A stretch of 64,000 nt of DNA from Massilia agilis (lineage in GTDB: Bacteria; Pseudomonadota; Gammaproteobacteria; Burkholderiales; Burkholderiaceae_D): NCBI RefSeq assembly GCF_024756255.1, contig NZ_JANUHB010000008.1, forward strand, positions 1-64,000, given 5' to 3'. A model generated the notes under the pieces. The model did not search any database. It was given only the letters and a program-made list of their open reading frames with translations, and was not told the origin of the DNA. This document shows positions 15,852 through 23,748 of this stretch, piece by piece. The translations under genes were made by a program, and so were the position numbers. Position 1 is the stretch's first letter, and each line of letters opens with the position of its first letter.

Positions 15852-16109
15852 TCAGTGCCCGCCGCCGCCACAGCCGCCGCAGCAGCCGCCGGTCTTCGGG
15901 GCTTCGCGCAGCGGAAAGCCGGTGCGTGCGAGCACCGCGGCGATTTCCTGGGCCGAGGTCGTGTTGTCGTCGAATGCGATGGCCACGCGGTTGGTGCCGT
16001 CGGCGGCGCCGACCTGGCTCACGCCCGCGAGCGCGGACAGCGCGCGGTTGACGGCGGCAGCGCCGGCGGCATCGAGGGCGGCGGCCAATTGAAGGTTCTG
16101 GTGAATCAT
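15852..16109 (-). CDS. Small HMA-like protein with Cys-rich tail
   Basis: 85 residues with the size and strand-helix pattern of a heavy-metal-associated (HMA) domain (LQLAAALDAAGAAAVNRAL.. VAIAFDDNTTSAQEIAAVLARTGF). The usual N-terminal CxxC metal loop is missing. Instead the protein ends CCGGCGGGGH, a short Cys/Gly/His tail that could bind metal. AGGAG precedes the ATG. It lies 86 bases after nrdJ on the same strand and has its own terminator, so the two may be one transcript. Its function is unknown; metal delivery or a cobalamin/copper connection is speculation. Confidence 0.65.
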   Translation of the reverse strand: MIHQNLQLAAALDAAGAAAVNRALSALAGVSQVGAADGTNRVAIAFDDNTTSAQEIAAVLARTGFPLREAPKTGGCCGGCGGGGH

Positions 16110-16195
16110 GCTTGTTGCTCCTGCTTGAAGAATAGCGCGTCATCCGCGCGGTGGTTCGTTCGTTGGACACACGCGGGCCAGGCCCGCGTGCCTGG

Positions 16196-18679
16196 TCAGC
16201 CGCAGCCGCCCACGTAGTTGCATTCGGTGCAGCGGGTGCAGCCGTCGATCTTGCGCAGCGCGCGCGCGCCGCACTCCGGGCACTTGGCGCCCGAGGCGTT
16301 CGGCGCCACGCCTTCGACGGTGGTGGCCACCGGCTGCGGGGTGGTCTCGTGCGAGCAGCAGACGCGCTCGGCAAAGCGCTTGGCCAGCACCGGCACTGGC
16401 ACCTGGTGGCCGTAGGCGTCCAGGAAGCCGCGCCGGATCAGGATACGCTGCAGCATGAAGGCGATCGCCGCCACTTCCGAGTCGTGGTACACCGGCACCT
16501 GGGTGCCGTCCTCGCGCGTCAGGTAGCCGCAGCGCACCGGGCCTTTTTCCCACACCACTTCACGCATGTCGGCCAGCGCCTTGGCGATCGGGCTGCCGGC
16601 GCGCGCGACCATCGACAGCATCCGCATCGATGCGGTGATCCACTGCTGGCCGTCGCTGCGCTGGTTGGTCGGCATGAAGAAGTCGAACGGACGCTCGATG
16701 GCGACCGGCTGGCCGTCGTACACGCCCTGGGCGCGGATGAAGCTCACCGTCAGGTACACCGACTTCTTGCCTTCCTGGGTCGAGTACTCGATCTTCGATG
16801 TCACCGATTCCAGCTCGCCCAGCGGGCGCCGCTCGAAGCGCTTGCGCAGCGGGTCGTCGTCGGGCGCCTTGAGCTTTTCCGGCTCGGGCGTGGCCGACAG
16901 CACGCTGCCGATCACCGAATTGGGGCGGTAGGTCGCCAGGCCCTTCAGCCCGGCGCGCCAGGCCTCGGTGTACAGGTCGCGGAAGTCCTCGTACGGGTAA
17001 TCGGCCGGCACGTTGACGGTCTTGGAGATCGCGGTATCGACGAACGGCTGCACCGCCTCCATCATCTGCAGGTGGTCGATGGCGCGCATCTGCAGCGCGG
17101 TGACGAACTGCGGCGGCAGCTTGGCGTCGTCGGTCACGTCGTTGCCGAGCTGGCGGTACAGGCGCCAGGCGTGGTCGGCCACCTCGTAGGTGCGGGTCGA
17201 GCCGTCAGGCTGGCGCTTCTTGCGATGGTAGGTCCACGAGAACGCCGGCTCGATGCCGTTCGAGGCGTTGTCGGCGAACGCCAGCGAAATGGTGCCGGTG
17301 GGCGCGATCGACAGCAGGTGGGAGTTGCGGATGCCGTGCTCGCGGATGGCCGCGCGCAGCGACTCCGGCAGGCGGCCGGTGAACTGGCCCTGCAGGTAGC
17401 GCTCGGCGTCGAATTTCGGGAACGGGCCTTTTTCGCGGGCCAGCTCGATCGAGGCGGCGTAGGCGGCGTCGCGCAGCTCGATTGCGATGCGGGCCGCCAG
17501 CTCGCGGCCTTCGTTCGCGTCGTAGCGCAGGCCGAGCATCACCAGCGCGCTGCCAAGGCCAAGGAAGCCCAGGCCGATGCGGCGCTTGGCCTGCGCTTCT
17601 TCGGCCTGCTGCGGCAGCGGCCACTCGGTCGCGTCCAGCACCAGGTCGAGCATGCGCACGGCCACCGCGGCCACTTCGCGCATGCGCGCGAAGTCGAAGC
17701 TGGCCTGCGGCGTGAACGGGCGGTCCACGAACATGGTCAGGTTCAGCGAGCCCAGGTCGCAGCAGCCGTAGGCGGGCAGGGGCTGCTCACCGCAAGGGTT
17801 GGTGGCGCGCAGGGTCTCGCAGTACCACAGGTTGTTCTCCGCGTTCATGCGGTCGATGAACAGCACGCCCGGTTCGGCGTGGTCGTAGGTGGACTGGATG
17901 ATGCGGTCCCACAGCTCGCGCGCGCGCAGCTGGCGGTACACCCAGATGCCGTCGTCGCGCTGCCATGCGCCGGCTGCGATCTGTTCATCGCTGGGCTCGG
18001 CCGCGTGCACCAGGTCGAACGGCGCGTCGGCCTGCACCGCTTGCATGAAGGCGTCGGTGACGCCCACGGACAGGTTGAAGTTGGAGAAGGCGCCGTTGTC
18101 CTTGGCGGCGACAAAGGCTTCCACGTCCGGGTGGTCGATGCGCAGCACGCCCATCTGGGCGCCACGGCGCGCGCCGGCCGATTCGACCGTCTTGCACGAC
18201 GAGTCGAACACTTCCATGTACGAGACCGGCCCCGAGGCGCGCGACTGGGTGCCGCGCACCTTGCTGCCGAACGGGCGGATGGCGGAGAAGTCGTAGCCGA
18301 CGCCGCCGCCGCGGCGCATGGTCTCGGCAGCTTCCGAGAGGGCGGTGTAGATGCCGGGCAGGCCGTTTTCGGCGCCGGTGATCGAGTCTCCCACCGGCTG
18401 CACGAAGCAGTTGATGAGGGTGGCCTTGATGCCCATGCCCACCGCGGAATTGATGCGGCCGGCCGGGACGAAGCCTTGTTCCTGGGCCCACAGGAAGCGC
18501 TGCTCGAGGTCGGCGCGCAGCGGTTCCGGTTCGAGCGCGGCCAGCGCGTTGGCTACGCGCGCGCGCACGTCGGCGACGGTTTGTTCAGTGCCCTTGGCGT
18601 ATTTTTCGCGCAGCACATCGAGCGACACCTCCTGCGGTGCCATCTGTGACGTGCTGATTATCTTGTCGTTTGCATTCAT
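16196..18679 (-). CDS. nrdJ: Adenosylcobalamin-dependent ribonucleotide reductase (class II)
   Basis: 827-residue enzyme reducing ribonucleotides to deoxyribonucleotides using coenzyme B12, independent of oxygen. Asn294, Cys296 and Glu298 in RATNPCGEQ are the radical-site residues, and Cys91 (INCFVQP) is the expected redox partner. MRRGGGVGYDFS and the C-terminal Cys-rich tail (CPECGARALRKIDGC, CTECNYVGGCG), which re-reduces the active site, fit NrdJ. It is the distal gene of the anaerobic block, next to ubiK. Its role there would be DNA precursor supply during oxygen limitation or NO stress, when class I enzymes fail. I saw no B12 riboswitch in the 87 bases upstream. Confidence 0.95.
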   Translation of the reverse strand: MNANDKIISTSQMAPQEVSLDVLREKYAKGTEQTVADVRARVANALAALEPEPLRADLEQRFLWAQEQGFVPAGRINSAVGMGIKATLINCFVQPVGDSITGAENGLPGIYTALSEAAETMRRGGGVGYDFSAIRPFGSKVRGTQSRASGPVSYMEVFDSSCKTVESAGARRGAQMGVLRIDHPDVEAFVAAKDNGAFSNFNLSVGVTDAFMQAVQADAPFDLVHAAEPSDEQIAAGAWQRDDGIWVYRQLRARELWDRIIQSTYDHAEPGVLFIDRMNAENNLWYCETLRATNPCGEQPLPAYGCCDLGSLNLTMFVDRPFTPQASFDFARMREVAAVAVRMLDLVLDATEWPLPQQAEEAQAKRRIGLGFLGLGSALVMLGLRYDANEGRELAARIAIELRDAAYAASIELAREKGPFPKFDAERYLQGQFTGRLPESLRAAIREHGIRNSHLLSIAPTGTISLAFADNASNGIEPAFSWTYHRKKRQPDGSTRTYEVADHAWRLYRQLGNDVTDDAKLPPQFVTALQMRAIDHLQMMEAVQPFVDTAISKTVNVPADYPYEDFRDLYTEAWRAGLKGLATYRPNSVIGSVLSATPEPEKLKAPDDDPLRKRFERRPLGELESVTSKIEYSTQEGKKSVYLTVSFIRAQGVYDGQPVAIERPFDFFMPTNQRSDGQQWITASMRMLSMVARAGSPIAKALADMREVVWEKGPVRCGYLTREDGTQVPVYHDSEVAAIAFMLQRILIRRGFLDAYGHQVPVPVLAKRFAERVCCSHETTPQPVATTVEGVAPNASGAKCPECGARALRKIDGCTRCTECNYVGGCG

Positions 18680-18766
18680 GCCTAGCGGTCCTAATTGACT
18701 GTTCTGGCCTTTGCGGCCAATCGAACAGACTATCCATGAATGCTGGAAACGACGCCTTAAACTAGT

Positions 18767-19009
18767 TTAAGAAGCCTGTGCAGCCAGGCGTGCCTCCAGC
18801 TCTGCCACGCGTGCTTCGAGCAGCTCGAGTTTGGCCCGGGTCTTGGCCAGCACCTGGGCCTGGATGTCGAACTCCTCGCGCGTGACCAGGTCCAGCTTGG
18901 AAAAGCCCTGGGTCATCATGGCCTTGACGTTGCGCTCGATGTCCTTGACAGGCGAGTTCTCGAAAGCCTGGTTGAGCTTGTCCTGCAAGTCGTTGAAGAA
19001 AGTATTCAT
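18767..19009 (-). CDS. ubiK: UbiK family ubiquinone biosynthesis accessory factor
   Basis: 80 residues: MNTFFNDLQDKLNQAFENSP, then a C-terminal coiled coil (AKLELLEARVAELEARLAAQ). This is the BMFP/YqiC (UbiK) family, which assists the Ubi enzymes in membrane-associated ubiquinone synthesis. ATG 19009 matches the family start; a longer reading from 19111 is non-conserved leader. Divergent from torF-glnK-amtB. In relatives comM normally follows on the same strand; here nrdJ and the denitrification genes intervene. Confidence 0.9.
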   Translation of the reverse strand: MNTFFNDLQDKLNQAFENSPVKDIERNVKAMMTQGFSKLDLVTREEFDIQAQVLAKTRAKLELLEARVAELEARLAAQAS

Positions 19010-19039
19010 TCCGTTTCTGTTCCTGGCGAAGTAGGCGGC

Positions 19040-19056
19040 TGCACCGGCGCGGTGCG
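19040..19056 (+). promoter_or_regulatory. NtrC-like enhancer site
   Basis: TGCACC-GGCGC-GGTGCG matches the NtrC consensus TGCACC-N5-GGTGCA at 11 of 12 arm positions. It lies about 110 bases upstream of the sigma-54-type promoter at 19160, a usual enhancer distance. An imperfect dyad at 19119-19141 (GTGCTCGCT / AGCAAGCAC) may be a second site. Confidence 0.55.
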
Positions 19057-19159
19057 CCTGCCGCCTGTTGGTGCGCCCGCGCGGCGCGGGCAGCGAAATC
19101 CTGAAACCCATTTGGTGCGTGCTCGCTCAAAAAGCAAGCACGGCACGGTTCTTGGGACA

Positions 19160-19175
19160 TGGCACGCATCCTGCT
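19160..19175 (+). promoter_or_regulatory. Sigma-54-type promoter for torF-glnK-amtB
   Basis: TGGCACG-CATC-CTGCT matches the -24/-12 consensus TGGCACG-N4-TTGCW with one mismatch. The start point would fall near 19185, about 57 bases before the torF ATG. Nitrogen-regulated sigma-54 control is established for glnK-amtB in many proteobacteria. Confidence 0.65.
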
Positions 19176-19241
19176 AGATGAAGGTCAGGCGTGCATATCG
19201 ATTGTAACCGCAACAGGATCATCGTTCACGAAGGGGATGTC

Positions 19242-19985
19242 ATGAAAATGAAACAAGCAGTCACGGCCGCGCTGGCGCTGGCCGCATGCAATTGGATCGT
19301 CCCGATGGCGCAGGCGCAGGAGCAGCCGGCGGCCGAGCACCAGGTGAGCTACAACGCGGCCGTGGTCAGCGACTACCGGTACCGCGGCATTTCGCAGTCG
19401 CGGCTGGACCCGGCGCTGCAGGGCGGCGCCGACTACACGCACACCCCGACCGGGCTGTACGCCGGCACCTGGCTGTCGACGATCCACTGGACCGGCGACC
19501 TGGGCGGCTCGGGCAGCGTCGAATGGGACCTGTACGGCGGCAAGCGCGGCGAGCTGGGCGGCGGCGTGAGCTACGACGTGGGCGGCCTCTACTACTTCTA
19601 CCCGAGCAACGGCCTGCACCCGAACGCCAACACCTTCGAGCTCTATGGCCAGCTCGGCTACGGCCCGGGCTACCTCAAGTATTCGCGCAGCCTGACCAAC
19701 CTGTTCGGCACCGCCGACAGCAAGCAGAGCGGCTACTGGGACCTGGGCGCGAACATCGATACCGGCTGGCAGGCGGTAACGCTGCAGCTGCACGCCGGCC
19801 GCCAGCAGGTGCACCACAACGATGCGCTCTCGTACACCGACTACAAGGTGGGCCTGGCGCGCGACTTCGGCTGGGCCACCGTCGGCCTGGCCTGGGTCAA
19901 GACCAACACCAGCGCCTACGTGGCGCCGGATGGCCGCAGCCTGGGACGCTCGGGCGTGGTCGCGTCCTTAACCAAAACTTTTTGA
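19242..19985 (+). CDS. TorF family putative porin
   Basis: 247 residues with signal peptide MKMKQAVTAALALAACNW.. ending near AQA-QEQ. The mature protein is a predicted outer-membrane barrel (VSYNAAVVSDYRYRGISQSR, typical of TorF) ending in SLTKTF with a terminal Phe. AGGGG lies 7 bases before ATG 19242; an upstream in-frame ATG at 19191 is rejected. It is first in an operon with glnK (12-base gap) and amtB, under a sigma-54-type promoter. That suggests it widens outer-membrane access to small nitrogen compounds when nitrogen is short. The cargo is not known. Confidence 0.85.
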   Translation: MKMKQAVTAALALAACNWIVPMAQAQEQPAAEHQVSYNAAVVSDYRYRGISQSRLDPALQGGADYTHTPTGLYAGTWLSTIHWTGDLGGSGSVEWDLYGGKRGELGGGVSYDVGGLYYFYPSNGLHPNANTFELYGQLGYGPGYLKYSRSLTNLFGTADSKQSGYWDLGANIDTGWQAVTLQLHAGRQQVHHNDALSYTDYKVGLARDFGWATVGLAWVKTNTSAYVAPDGRSLGRSGVVASLTKTF

Positions 19986-19997
19986 AAGAGGTAAGTC

Positions 19998-20336
19998 ATG
20001 AAAATGATCACAGCGATCATCAAGCCCTTCAAGCTGGACGAGGTGCGTGAAGCGCTGTCGGCCATCAACGTGCACGGCATGACCGTGACCGAGGTGAAGG
20101 GCTTTGGCCGCCAGAAGGGCCACACCGAGCTGTACCGCGGCGCCGAGTACGTGGTCGACTTCCTCCCCAAGATCAAGATCGAGGCGGCGGTGGACGACGC
20201 CATCCTCGACCAGGTGATCGAGGTGATCGAAACCGCTGCGCGCACCGGCAAGATCGGTGACGGCAAGATTTTCGTCGCCAGCCTCGAACAGGTCATCCGT
20301 ATCCGTACCGGCGAGACCGGCAACGACGCACTCTGA
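19998..20336 (+). CDS. glnK: Nitrogen regulatory protein PII, GlnK
   Basis: 112-residue trimeric signal protein sensing 2-oxoglutarate, ATP/ADP and, through uridylylation, glutamine. Tyr51 in the T-loop (LYRGAEYVVDFLPK) is the modification site. The signature KGFGRQKGHTELYRG and the C-terminal GKIFVASLEQVIRIRTGE are intact. It directly precedes amtB (10-base gap), the conserved pairing in which GlnK plugs the ammonium channel when nitrogen is plentiful. Same promoter as torF. Confidence 0.96.
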   Translation: MKMITAIIKPFKLDEVREALSAINVHGMTVTEVKGFGRQKGHTELYRGAEYVVDFLPKIKIEAAVDDAILDQVIEVIETAARTGKIGDGKIFVASLEQVIRIRTGETGNDAL

Positions 20337-20346
20337 AAGGAACGCC

Positions 20347-21753
20347 ATGAAACGAACCATGACCCGCGTGCTGGCTGCCGCTTGCGCGCTCGGCACCGCT
20401 TTGCCCGCCTGGGCTGCCGCCCCCGTCGTCAACAAGGGCGACACCGCCTGGATGCTCGTCGCCACCTTGCTGGTGGCGATGATGTCGATCCCTGGCCTGG
20501 CCCTGTTCTACGGCGGCCTGGTGCGCGCCAAGAACATGCTGTCGGTGCTGCTGCAGGTCTTCATGATCTTCTCGGTCATCACCGTGCTGTGGTACCTGTA
20601 CGGCTACTCGCTCGCCTTCACCGAAGGCAATGCCTTCATCGGCGGCCTCGACCGCGCGCTGCTGCGCGGCATCTGGGACCCGGCCACCGCCACCTTCTCG
20701 ACGGCGGCCACCTTCAGCAAGGGCGTGGTGATTCCCGAGTTCGTGTTCGTCGCCTTCCAGGGCACCTTCGCGGCCATCACCTGCGGCCTGATCGTCGGTT
20801 CCTTTGCCGAGCGCATGCGGTTCTCGGCGGTGCTGCTGTTCTCCGTGCTGTGGTTCACCTTCGCTTACCTGCCGATCGCGCACATGGTCTGGTTCTGGCC
20901 GGGCCCGGACGCGATCACCGACGCCGCCACCCTGGCCAAGGCCACCTCGCAGGCCGGCTGGCTGTGGCAGAAGGGCGCGCTCGACTTCGCGGGCGGCACG
21001 GTGGTACACATCAACGCTGCGGTAGCCGGCCTGGTCGGCGCCTTCGTGGTGGGCAAGCGCATCGGCTACGGCCGCGAGTACATGGCGCCGCATTCGCTGA
21101 CCATGACCATGATCGGCGCTTCGCTGCTGTGGATCGGCTGGTTCGGCTTTAACGCCGGTTCGGCGCTGGAAGCGGGCGACGTGGCCGCGCTGGCCTTCGT
21201 CAACACCATGCTGGCCACCGCTGCCGCTGCCGTGTCCTGGCTGCTGGGCGAGTGGGTCTTCAAGGGCAAGCCGTCGATGCTGGGCGCCGCCTCGGGCGCG
21301 GTGGCAGGGCTGGTGGCGATCACCCCGGCCTGCGGCTATGTGGGCCCGATGGGCGGCCTGGTCATCGGCCTGGTGGCCGGCCTGGTGTGCCTGTGGGGCG
21401 TCAATGGCTTAAAGCGCATGCTGGGCGCCGACGACTCGCTCGACGTGTTCGGCGTGCACGGCGTGGGCGGCATCCTGGGCGCGCTGCTGACCGGCGTGTT
21501 CGCTTCGCCGAACCTGGGCGGGCAGGGGATTTTCGATTACGTGACCAACAAGATGTCCGCCGATGCGTATTCGATCGGCGCGCAGGTGTGGGTCCAGGCC
21601 CAGGCCGTGCTGACCACCATCGTGTGGTCCACGGTTGTGGCATTGATTGCGTACAAGCTGGTTGACCTGACGGTCGGCCTGCGGGTACCGGAAGAGCAGG
21701 AGCGAGAAGGGCTGGATATCACCAGCCATGGAGAATCGGCGTATCACTCGTGA
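20347..21753 (+). CDS. amtB: Ammonium transporter AmtB
   Basis: 468-residue inner-membrane ammonium channel. The cleaved signal (LPAWAA-A) is followed by eleven helices. Signatures seen include DTAWMLVATLLVAMMSIPGLALFYGGLVR, DFAGGTVVHINAAVAGLVGA (first pore His) and DVFGVHGVGGILGALLTGVF (second pore His). AAGGA precedes ATG 20347. Translated right after glnK and closed by a strong terminator. Expression should rise under nitrogen limitation through the sigma-54 promoter ahead of torF. Confidence 0.96.
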   Translation: MKRTMTRVLAAACALGTALPAWAAAPVVNKGDTAWMLVATLLVAMMSIPGLALFYGGLVRAKNMLSVLLQVFMIFSVITVLWYLYGYSLAFTEGNAFIGGLDRALLRGIWDPATATFSTAATFSKGVVIPEFVFVAFQGTFAAITCGLIVGSFAERMRFSAVLLFSVLWFTFAYLPIAHMVWFWPGPDAITDAATLAKATSQAGWLWQKGALDFAGGTVVHINAAVAGLVGAFVVGKRIGYGREYMAPHSLTMTMIGASLLWIGWFGFNAGSALEAGDVAALAFVNTMLATAAAAVSWLLGEWVFKGKPSMLGAASGAVAGLVAITPACGYVGPMGGLVIGLVAGLVCLWGVNGLKRMLGADDSLDVFGVHGVGGILGALLTGVFASPNLGGQGIFDYVTNKMSADAYSIGAQVWVQAQAVLTTIVWSTVVALIAYKLVDLTVGLRVPEEQEREGLDITSHGESAYHS

Positions 21754-21777
21754 TAAAACGAGGGTATAGCTGACCGG

Positions 21778-21803
21778 AAAGGCGCCTTCGGGCGCCTTTT
21801 TTT
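21778..21803 (+). terminator. Rho-independent terminator after amtB
   Basis: AAAGGCGCC-TTCG-GGCGCCTTT followed by further T residues: a 9-bp stem with a stable tetraloop, 25 bases after the amtB stop. Textbook form. Confidence 0.93.
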
Positions 21804-21898
21804 GTCCCTTCCAACAGCACGGCCTTTAAAAACGGATGACGCGCCCCGATGTATCCTTACCATACTTATAAAGAAGCCAAACTAAGGACGCTACATTC

Positions 21899-23200
21899 AT
21901 GGTTCCGCACCTCGTCACCGCCCTGAACGGTCCCCTGCTCGACCTGGAAAAGAAAATCCTCGAGGCCACCCCGGCCATCGAGCGCTGGTTCCGCCTTGAA
22001 TGGCAGGAGCACACCCCGCCGTTCTACTGCTCGGTGGACCTGCGCAATGCCGGCTACAAGCTGGCCCCGGTGGACACCAACCTGTTCCCCGGCGGCTTCA
22101 ACAACCTGGCCACCGAGATGCTGCCGCTGGCGGTGCAGGCGGCCATGGCGGCGATCGACAAGTACTGCCCGGATGCGCGCAATCTGCTCCTGATCCCGGA
22201 AAGCCACACGCGCAACCCGTTCTACCTGCAAAACGTGCAGCGCCTGATGCAGATCTTCCGCCAGACCGGCCTGCATGTGCGGCTCGGCTCGCTGTCGCCG
22301 GAAATCACCCAGCCGACGCCGCTGGCGCTGCCGGACGGGAACATGCTGGTGGTCGAGCCACTGGTGCGATCGAGCAACGGCCGCCGCGTCGGGCTGGCCG
22401 ACTTCGACCCGTGCACCATCCTGCTCAACAACGACCTGTCGGCCGGCGTGCCGCCGATCCTGGAGAACATCCACGAACAGGCGCTGCTGCCGCCGGTGCA
22501 CGCCGGCTGGGCGGTGCGGCGCAAGAGCAACCACTTCAAGGCCTTCGACGAGGTGGCCAAGAAGTTCGGCAAGCTGATCGACATCGACCCGTGGCTGGTC
22601 AACCCGCTGCACGCCAAGTGTGGCGAGGTCAATTTCCAGGAAGACCAGGGGCTCGATTGCCTTGCCGACAACGTATCGATGCTGCTGTCGAAGATCAAGA
22701 AGAAGTACAAGGAATACGGGATGAAGGAGCAAAAGCCCTTCGTCATCGTCAAGCCGGACGCGGGCACCTACGGCATGGGCATCATGACCGTCAAGGACGC
22801 CAGCGAAGTGCGCGACCTGAACCGCAAGCAGCGCAACAAGATGTCGGTCATCAAGGACGGCGTGCAGGTGACCGACGTGATGATCCAGGAAGGCGTGCCG
22901 ACCTTCGAGTCGATCGAGGACAAGGTGGCCGAGCCGGTGGTGTACATGATCGACCGCTACGTGGTGGGCGGCTTCTACCGCGTGCACGCCGAGCGCGGCG
23001 TGGACCAGAACCTGAACGCGCCGGGCTCGCAGTTCGTGCCGCTGGCGTTCGCGCAGCAGCACGCGGTGCCGGACCTGAAGGCCAAGCCGGGCACGGCCGC
23101 GCCGAACCGGTTCTACGTGTACGGCGTGGTGGCGCGGCTGGCCTTGCTGGCGGCGTCGCTGGAGCTGGAGCGTACGGATCCCAATCCGGAAGTGTATTAA
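21899..23200 (+). CDS. gshA: Glutamate-cysteine ligase (proteobacterial GshA type)
   Basis: 433-residue cytoplasmic enzyme making gamma-glutamylcysteine, first step of glutathione synthesis. The sequence (ERWFRLEWQEHTPPFYCSVDLRN, DTNLFPGGFNNL, IVKPDAGTYGMGIMTV) matches the distinct GshA family of beta- and gammaproteobacteria, not the E. coli type. AAGGA lies upstream of the ATG. gshB is about 1 kb downstream on the same strand, separated by a small membrane-protein gene and a MerR gene. A dispersed repeat begins 3 bases after the stop. Confidence 0.93.
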   Translation: MVPHLVTALNGPLLDLEKKILEATPAIERWFRLEWQEHTPPFYCSVDLRNAGYKLAPVDTNLFPGGFNNLATEMLPLAVQAAMAAIDKYCPDARNLLLIPESHTRNPFYLQNVQRLMQIFRQTGLHVRLGSLSPEITQPTPLALPDGNMLVVEPLVRSSNGRRVGLADFDPCTILLNNDLSAGVPPILENIHEQALLPPVHAGWAVRRKSNHFKAFDEVAKKFGKLIDIDPWLVNPLHAKCGEVNFQEDQGLDCLADNVSMLLSKIKKKYKEYGMKEQKPFVIVKPDAGTYGMGIMTVKDASEVRDLNRKQRNKMSVIKDGVQVTDVMIQEGVPTFESIEDKVAEPVVYMIDRYVVGGFYRVHAERGVDQNLNAPGSQFVPLAFAQQHAVPDLKAKPGTAAPNRFYVYGVVARLALLAASLELERTDPNPEVY

Positions 23201-23203
23201 GCG

Positions 23204-23275
23204 GTAGGGTGGGCTCTCGAGCCCACGCCGTTCACGCGCCGCGTGTGCACGCGTGGGCTCAAGAGCCCACCCTAC
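23204..23275. repeat. Two-hairpin dispersed repeat, copy C
   Basis: 72 bases with ends GTAGGGTGGGC and GCCCACCCTAC, beginning 3 bases after the gshA stop. Read on the minus strand, its right end supplies the last few codons and the TGA stop of the membrane-protein gene at 23259-23669. Confidence 0.85.
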
Positions 23276-23669
23276 GCGCCACCGGCCACCATTGCACCAC
23301 ACCCCACGCAAACTCGGGCACCAGCAGCAGCCACAGGAACGGCGCGCCGGTATTGGCCAGCGCCCACGCCATCCACGTGGAGAACAGGAAGCGCCCCGTC
23401 CCGTCGAAGCGGCCCAGGCGCACCGACGGCTCGACCAGCCGCAGCACCGACCACACCAGCACCACGGACCCCATCAGGCAGGCGATCAGCGTCTGGAAAA
23501 TGCCGAACGGCGGGAGCGCTGCGCCGCCCAGCATCTGGTTGGTGGCGGACATCGCCTCGTGCGCGAGGGCGAAAGTCCAGGGCGTGGCAAACAGGGCCGT
23601 CAGCACGATGTCGTACCAGGCGCTGGCGCGCACGATGCGGATGAATGCGGGCAGGGGAATCGGTGTCAT
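23259..23669 (-). CDS. Small four-helix membrane protein, unknown
   Basis: 136 residues with about four membrane helices (WYDIVLTALFATPWTF, FGIFQTLIACLMGSVVLVWSV, FLFSTWMAWALANTGAPFLWLLLVPE). I do not recognise a named family. It is divergent from a MerR-type regulator across 79 bases holding a MerR-style dyad, so it is the likely regulated target. The last residues (RRVGS) and the stop codon are read from a dispersed repeat, so the C-terminus may have been changed by that insertion. Confidence 0.65.
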   Translation of the reverse strand: MTPIPLPAFIRIVRASAWYDIVLTALFATPWTFALAHEAMSATNQMLGGAALPPFGIFQTLIACLMGSVVLVWSVLRLVEPSVRLGRFDGTGRFLFSTWMAWALANTGAPFLWLLLVPEFAWGVVQWWPVARRVGS

Positions 23670-23705
23670 GGGTATCCTCTTGAAGAAACGGGACGCCCAT
23701 CGTCA

Positions 23706-23727
23706 ACCGTGGAGTACACTCAAGGGT
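23706..23727. promoter_or_regulatory. MerR-type operator dyad
   Basis: ACCGTGGAGT-AC-ACTCAAGGGT: eight of ten arm bases are symmetric, the form typical of MerR-family operators. A TTGACC -35 for the minus-strand gene adjoins it at 23730-23725, with about 19 bases to the -10 position, the stretched spacing MerR regulators act on. The -10 itself is poor. Confidence 0.5.
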
Positions 23728-23748
23728 CAAGCACTTTGTAGGATGGAT

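Noticed and set aside
18680..18766. Possible cobalamin riboswitch ahead of nrdJ
   Set aside because: The gap to ubiK is only 87 bases, too short for the element, and no B12-box-like motif is visible.
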